Source: Paracentrotus lividus
Taxonomy: Eukaryota; Echinodermata; Echinoidea; Camarodonta; Echinidae
DNA length: 64,000 nt
Direction of reading: 5' to 3'
NCBI GenBank assembly: GCA_940671915.1
Contig: CALNVZ010003433.1
Coordinates: 12,718,539 to 12,782,538, forward strand
Below are positions 63,701 through 64,000 of this stretch, in pieces; position 1 is the stretch's first letter; the number at the start of each line of letters is the position of its first letter. The translations under genes were made by a program, and so were the position numbers. The notes below the pieces were generated by a model. The model worked only from the letters and a program-made list of their open reading frames with translations. It did not search any database and had not been told where the DNA came from.

Positions 63701-63741
63701 AGAAAATTCAAGAAGGCATCATGACGGAACAAGAATTTGAG
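26427..63741 (+). CDS. OGDH: 2-oxoglutarate dehydrogenase E1 (OGDH), coding span, partial at both ends
   Basis: Ten coding exons, including two alternatives, join in consistent phase to encode the first half of the thiamine-diphosphate-dependent E1 subunit of the mitochondrial 2-oxoglutarate dehydrogenase complex. The complex oxidatively decarboxylates 2-oxoglutarate to succinyl-CoA in the TCA cycle. Hallmarks in order are DIFFR, RGHxxAx[62 protein letters not shown], the ThDP/metal motif [18 protein letters not shown] ending at [11 protein letters not shown] and [13 protein letters not shown]. About 450 residues are visible; the human protein has about 1,020. The mitochondrial transit-peptide exon and the C-terminal half were not found and presumably lie in an unrecognised or missing part of the window and beyond its right edge. 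The introns are long on the left (9 to 24 kb) and 0.3 to 5 kb on the right. Confidence 0.95.
27697..29162 (-). mobile_element. Tc1/mariner element with long terminal inverted repeats
   Basis: The element is 1,466 bp flanked by TA on both sides. Its ends read CAGTTGCATGCAGAATTATT and its near-complement, followed by CAACCCCC, TTTTGGCAAAAAAAGTAA, ACAGCTGCAAACTCCTTC and more, so the inverted repeats extend over roughly 200 bases and include a second internal ATTATTCAACCCCC block. The interior holds a broken transposase on the minus strand. It lies in an OGDH intron. Confidence 0.92.
28050..28747 (-). pseudogene. Tc1-type transposase, degraded
   Basis: The frame opens with [13 protein letters not shown], then frameshifts and stops. 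Recognisable pieces follow in other frames: [13 protein letters not shown], the basic [19 protein letters not shown] segment, and at the C-terminus [18 protein letters not shown] and [13 protein letters not shown] with a stop. This is the order of a Tc1 transposase (helix-turn-helix, GRKKK linker, DDE domain, tail), but only about 700 of the usual 1,020 bases remain, so the catalytic centre is largely deleted. It is not functional. Confidence 0.85.
29341..29752. mobile_element. 412-bp MITE with TTAA target sites (GGGAAGTTCACCC ends)
   Basis: TTAA stands at both borders (29,337-29,340 and 29,753-29,756). The arms read GGGAAGTTCACCCTGG, then TTGGTTTTAAAAAATGCAG, AAAAATATGA and GAAAATCGA, and are inverted at the right end. 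The centre carries GTGACGTCACAAAATC. No coding capacity. TTAA targets suggest the piggyBac or Kolobok superfamilies. Confidence 0.8.
30625..31091 (+). mobile_element. 467-bp TA-flanked MITE, copy 1 (CAGTCTGTG ends)
   Basis: The element is flanked by TA. The left end is CAGTCTGTGTCAAAAAAAAA then TGGTACAGTCGGGGAAAA; the right end is the complement TTCCCAACTGTACCATTTTA then CACAGACTG. The interior (TTTCGGCGGCTTATG, GCATGCAAAGGCGTGCG, CATATCTCAAGATCTACTGC) is shared with the copy at 34,288, which lies in the opposite direction. Tc1/mariner-type MITE. Confidence 0.88.
32294..33162 (-). mobile_element. Deleted Tc1-type element (CTGTGCTCAGAAGTATTC ends)
   Basis: The element is flanked by TA. The ends CAGCTGTGCTCAGAAGTATT and its complement GAATACTTCTGAGCACAACA frame 869 bp. 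The interior keeps only the C-terminal part of a transposase on the minus strand. Confidence 0.85.
32527..32840 (-). pseudogene. Tc1 transposase C-terminal fragment
   Basis: The minus strand reads [51 protein letters not shown] and VIASKSYAN, matching the end of the DDE domain of Tc1 transposases (family 'SPDLNPIENLWRELK', with the final catalytic Glu). Degraded upstream pieces (AFWNDQAKA) are preceded by a stop. The N-terminal half, with the DNA-binding domain and first two Asp residues, is missing. Confidence 0.85.
33466..33493. repeat. TACATGTA palindromic microsatellite
   Basis: Repeated ACATGT units form self-complementary runs. The same motif recurs at 41,820-41,841, 44,470-44,510 and at scores of single sites across the window. 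Confidence 0.85.
34288..34759 (-). mobile_element. 472-bp TA-flanked MITE, copy 2, inverted relative to copy 1
   Basis: Same family as 30,625-31,091, in reverse orientation. CAGTCTGTGTCAAATAAAAT opens the left end; CCCCGACTGTACCATTTTTT closes the right end, where the last bases (CACGG, TA) have lost part of the usual terminus. The reversed interior matches copy 1 throughout. Confidence 0.85.
36151..36253 (+). CDS. OGDH: OGDH alternative exon a ([13 protein letters not shown])
   Basis: The exon is 103 bases long between the acceptor tctgtag and the donor gtaaac, entering in phase 0 and leaving with one base of the next codon. It encodes [13 protein letters not shown], then [14 protein letters not shown] and GSALGL, which joins the downstream exon as [11 protein letters not shown], matching the 'GLDESDLDKVF' style of vertebrate OGDH. 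It covers the same protein segment as the exon at 50,883-50,985, with the same length and phases, so only one of the two can be used per transcript. It lacks the acidic DADLD-like motif found at this position in one mammalian splice form. No frame break is seen. Confidence 0.88.
37000..37380. repeat. Interspersed repeat beginning TTCAAGTTCAAGTTTATTTA
   Basis: Three TTCAAG units lead into GTTTATTTAAAACCAAAATC and end at 'GGGGCCCTTGAG'. A related opening (TTCAAGTTTAATTTATTAAA) occurs at 42,303 and 45,940, followed by AAATACAAAGGA and GTGGAGGGTGGTCCG. It resembles the 3' tail of a dispersed retroelement family; the identity is not certain. Confidence 0.45.
38270..38570. repeat. Purine-rich tract and C/G homopolymer repeat
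   Basis: A G/A-rich tract (38,310-38,415) leads into GGGGGGATACATCCCCCC and a 20-G run at 38,493-38,512, then CCCCCCCCCC. Similar combinations of a GA tract and C or G runs are at 4,620-4,745, 8,700-8,880 and 16,470-16,580. The Pro-rich frames over it are artefacts. Confidence 0.6.
38800..39400. repeat. Second CTCGCGC-type repeat cluster
   Basis: Units contain TTTTCGGCTCGCACTC or GCTCGCGCTTCGCGCTCGCT followed by ATACTAAATAGGA(T/G)CTATA and a stretch with CCATTACTAAAATGAACAGG. It is the same mirror-repeat core as at 16.6-18.6 kb with different spacers, and lies in an OGDH intron. Confidence 0.7.
40026..40105. repeat. Short tandem repeat, about 24-bp unit
   Basis: Three to four copies of a unit like CTCGGCCTTGTTGGAAAAAC run in a row, with CTTGTGG and CTCGTTGG variants. 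Confidence 0.7.
43149..43383. mobile_element. 235-bp hairpin MITE (GCGGTCACAACTCG ends)
   Basis: Terminal arms are GCCGCGGTCACAACTCGCCG and its complement CGACGAGTTGTGACTGCCGC. The subterminal GTACAATG and CATTGTACCTGC also pair. A second copy lies in the duplicate at about 46,855-47,088. Confidence 0.65.
43719..43910. mobile_element. 192-bp MITE with TACTGTATA ends
   Basis: The left end TACTGTATAAGCCAATATTT and the right end TACATGTATACAGTA are complementary at the tips, with TTTTCGCG/CGCGAAA motifs inside both arms. A duplicate copy lies at about 47,418-47,610. Confidence 0.6.
44691..44870. mobile_element. 180-bp hairpin MITE (GGTGTTTCACAAAGAG ends)
   Basis: The arms GGTGTTTCACAAAGAGTTAA..GTAGACTTA and TAAGTCTACTTAACTC..TTTGTGAAACACC pair over about 35 bases. 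CCTGG stands at both sides and may be a 5-bp target duplication. The duplicate copy is at about 48,400-48,580. Confidence 0.75.
45793..49500. repeat. 3.6-kb direct duplication, copy B (indel-rich)
   Basis: It is collinear with copy A from ATAACACCCAGCAC to a T run at 49,478-49,502, but with frequent one-base insertions and deletions, including inside the arms of the hairpin element (GTGTTTCAAAGAAGAG against GTGTTTCACAAAGAG). This favours an uncorrected read or second haplotype placed in tandem over an old duplication. Confidence 0.85.
50593..50617. other. 25-N assembly gap
   Basis: Exactly 25 N's between a T run and a G run, 265 bases left of OGDH alternative exon b. The flanking homopolymers suggest an unresolved low-complexity tract. 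Confidence 0.99.
50883..50985 (+). CDS. OGDH: OGDH alternative exon b ([13 protein letters not shown])
   Basis: The exon is 103 bases between the acceptor tgttcag and the donor gtaaga, with the same entry and exit phases as the exon at 36,151-36,253. It encodes [13 protein letters not shown], then [15 protein letters not shown] and TNYHL, and joins the next exon as [11 protein letters not shown]. The stretch [10 protein letters not shown] aligns with the mammalian splice form that carries the calcium-binding DADLD motif, but two of the three aspartates are replaced here. It lies 265 bases right of a 25-N gap. It is clearly a genuine OGDH exon; its alternative use is inferred. Confidence 0.92.
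51633..51795. repeat. Fold-back hairpin, about 75-base arms
   Basis: The left arm (ATATAGTGACTGCC, CATAGTTGTTTCTAAAG, GGGGGCCTTCCATCCAGCTA) and right arm (TAGCTGGATGGAAGGCCCCC, CTTTAGAAACAACTAT, GGCAGTCACTATAT) pair closely around an 11-base loop with CCCCTCG..CCTCGGGG at its base. It lies in the OGDH intron after exon b. Confidence 0.85.
52711..53291. mobile_element. 581-bp fold-back element with TTAA target sites
   Basis: TTAA borders both ends. The arms run about 270 bases each and are nearly perfect inverted copies: AGGGGAATCCAACCCAAGGA, AGAGTTATGGAAGTTTGAAA, GGGGATCCTCAAATTGGCAT, GACAACTCTCCATTCATTTT and others recur in complement on the right. The centre near 52,980-53,030 pairs GAGCTCA with TGAGCTC. 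No coding capacity. Confidence 0.92.
56091..56191 (+). CDS. OGDH: OGDH exon: DETDMERVF / LPTTTFIGG
   Basis: The exon is 101 bases after the acceptor tctccaag and before the donor gttagt. With the one base carried over from either alternative exon it encodes 34 residues beginning [19 protein letters not shown] and ending EIIERLE, a highly conserved N-terminal part of E1o that leads into the catalytic core. It ends in phase 0. Confidence 0.95.
56666..56820 (+). CDS. OGDH: OGDH exon: [12 protein letters not shown] segment
   Basis: The exon is 155 bases after the acceptor cttcacag and before the donor gttagt. It encodes [19 protein letters not shown], then [16 protein letters not shown], and ends LERLIRSTR with the last codon split 2+1. 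It corresponds to the E1 segment that precedes 'FEEFL..KW' in animal OGDH. It is intact and matches the family in length. Confidence 0.95.
57133..57387. mobile_element. 255-bp MITE (GGCCCGAATTCACAAAGG ends)
   Basis: The terminal arms GGCCCGAATTCACAAAGGTG and the complement of CCTTTGTGAATTCGGGCC, followed by GGATTCTGCAAAA, pair over about 35 bases. Inner pairs (TGGATCTGTGG with CCACAGATCCA) add a second stem. CCATG or CATG flanks both sides. It lies in the OGDH intron left of exon 57,784. Confidence 0.8.
57784..57930 (+). CDS. OGDH: OGDH exon: [15 protein letters not shown] to GMPHR
   Basis: The exon is 147 bases after the acceptor gtcttag and before the donor gtaggt. It encodes [24 protein letters not shown] and ends at GMPHR, with the Arg codon split 2+1. 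The GMPHRGRLN block lines the active site in this family. The 3' end of this exon and the first bases of the intron (GGCATGCCCCATCG|GTAGGT) closely resemble the unit of the minisatellite that fills the following intron. Confidence 0.96.
57931..58560. repeat. 46-bp minisatellite, left block
   Basis: About eleven units of 46 bases run from just after the exon donor. A typical unit is GGCATTACCCATCGGTATGT, AGACAAAGGGTTTTGGAAGG, GTAATA. In the middle (58,125-58,400) two variants alternate: CATCGG..GACAAAGGGTTTT and CATCAG..GATAAGGGTTGTT, giving a 92-base higher-order unit. The exon-intron junction itself (57,917 onward) is similar to the unit. Repeated minus-strand peptides (GNACYPS) are by-products. 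Confidence 0.95.
58561..59130. mobile_element. Insertion that splits the minisatellite, ending in a hairpin
   Basis: The 570-base stretch has no minisatellite units and starts after ATTACCTGTATG. Its right part (58,990-59,127) is a fold-back: ATATTGACTGGC, GATACCTCC, ATATTTCCC, CACATTGCCCTCG on the left pair with CGAGGCAATATG, GGGAAATATATG, GGTATC and GGCCAGTCAATAT on the right. The left part is CpG-richer. ATTACC occurs at both edges and may be the target. Confidence 0.6.
59131..59880. repeat. 46-bp minisatellite, right block
   Basis: About thirteen further units resembling the left block, e.g. GGTATTACCCACTGGTATGT, with local expansion of a longer form (TATGTATATGTAGATAGGGG) at 59,400-59,540. 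Units after 59,590 are more diverged, and the last three (ATTCCCCACTAGTAGCTGG) have a longer spacer. Confidence 0.93.
60324..60414 (+). CDS. OGDH: OGDH exon: GRLNVLANV to LEAADE
   Basis: The exon is 91 bases after the acceptor atttcag and before the donor gtagat. It completes the split Arg codon and encodes [19 protein letters not shown] and [11 protein letters not shown]. It is intact and ends in phase 0. The 2.4-kb intron to its left contains the 46-bp minisatellite. Confidence 0.95.
60701..60734. repeat. 34-base G homopolymer
   Basis: An uninterrupted G run in the OGDH intron between exons 60,324 and 61,215. Length is likely unreliable in the assembly. Confidence 0.95.
61215..61394 (+). 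CDS. OGDH: OGDH exon: [10 protein letters not shown] to [10 protein letters not shown]
   Basis: The exon is 180 bases (60 codons, phase 0 at both ends) after the acceptor tgattag and before the donor gtaagg. It encodes [33 protein letters not shown] and ends [16 protein letters not shown] and SHLEAVDP are active-site and cofactor-region signatures of E1o. Confidence 0.97.
61946..62074 (+). CDS. OGDH: OGDH exon: thiamine diphosphate motif (HGDAAF...NNQ)
   Basis: The exon is 129 bases (43 codons, phase 0 at both ends) after the acceptor tattgtag and before the donor gtatgt. It encodes [18 protein letters not shown], then [19 protein letters not shown]. The GDA...NN pair is the Mg-thiamine-diphosphate binding motif of this enzyme family, complete and correctly spaced. 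Confidence 0.97.
63064..63243 (+). CDS. OGDH: OGDH exon: IGFTTDPR to DVVIDL
   Basis: The exon is 180 bases (60 codons, phase 0 at both ends) after the acceptor cttacag and before the donor gtaaga. It encodes [37 protein letters not shown] and ends KSDVVIDL. It continues directly from the ThDP-motif exon and is intact. Confidence 0.97.
63374..63405 (+). pseudogene. Relic copy of the start of the next OGDH exon
   Basis: This 32-base stretch in the intron matches the first 32 bases of the exon at 63,589 at 26 positions and reads [10 protein letters not shown] against [10 protein letters not shown]. No AG acceptor precedes it and the match fades after about 32 bases. It is probably a decayed local duplication about 215 bases upstream of the real exon. 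Chance similarity is less likely but possible. Confidence 0.5.
63589..63741 (+). CDS. OGDH: OGDH exon: [13 protein letters not shown] to EQEFE
   Basis: The exon is 153 bases (51 codons, phase 0 at both ends) after the acceptor aatcatag and before the donor gtcagt. It encodes [39 protein letters not shown] and ends MTEQEFE. It is the last OGDH exon seen; the remaining E1 exons should lie to the right of the window. Confidence 0.97.
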
Positions 63742-64000
63742 GTCAGTAACGCTTGAGAATTAACAAGTTGAACCTGATCAGTTTGTCACGGACGGACATT
63801 TTCCAAATGTTTAAAGTTTGTCGGCTTTTGAAAAATTAATTATGAGAAATGGTGTTTTAGAATAAAGGTACATTATTTCCAATTTGATATGCCAATGATG
63901 ACAAAATTTGGTTGCCATGGATATGTGCTAAAAGTAGAATCTCTTAAATGTTTAATGTCACGGACAAACGAATTGCTCACTCTTAACTGATCTGGCTCTG

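Overview
The window looks like animal nuclear DNA, most likely from an echinoderm such as a sea urchin. This is an inference from AT-rich intron-dominated sequence, two conserved animal genes split into short exons, many Tc1-type elements and miniature transposons, very frequent TACATGTA motifs, and arrays of the mirror repeat GCTCGCGCTTCGCGCTCG. No ribosomal RNA, tRNA or CRISPR array was recognised. The longer open reading frames are mostly chance or repeat-derived; the real coding sequence is in exons of about 23 to 220 bases with GT-AG borders.

Two genes are supported. On the minus strand, six coding exons between 15,714 and 9,738 encode the N-terminal half of an erlin (SPFH/prohibitin-domain protein of the ER membrane); the C-terminal exons were not found to the left. 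On the plus strand, exons from 26,427 to 63,741 encode the E1 subunit of 2-oxoglutarate dehydrogenase (OGDH), from the 'DIFFR' region to about the middle of the protein; the transit peptide and the C-terminal half were not found. The genes point away from each other. OGDH has two alternative third exons, 103 bases each with identical phases, at 36.15 and 50.88 kb, a strong case for mutually exclusive splicing of the segment that carries a calcium-binding motif in mammals.

Layout: 1-9.4 kb is noisy and repetitive with no recognised gene (two indel-rich copies of one element, a 25-N gap, a GAGACG-rich palindromic block). 9.4-15.7 kb is the erlin gene. 16.6-18.6 kb is a CTCGCGC mirror-repeat array interrupted by a 306-bp miniature transposon. 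19.2-19.8 kb is a non-LTR reverse-transcriptase remnant. 26.4-56 kb holds the long OGDH introns, filled with Tc1 elements, related MITEs, TTAA-flanked foldback elements and a 3.6-kb direct duplication (42.16-49.5 kb) whose copies differ mainly by small indels. 56-63.7 kb has the compact exon series of OGDH; one intron holds a 46-bp minisatellite whose unit resembles the exon-intron junction at which the intron starts.

Sequence quality matters here. Fixed 25-N gaps, copies differing by single-base indels, and coding exons with compensating frameshifts suggest that parts of the window were filled with poorly corrected reads, so several oddities may be assembly artefacts and are marked as such.
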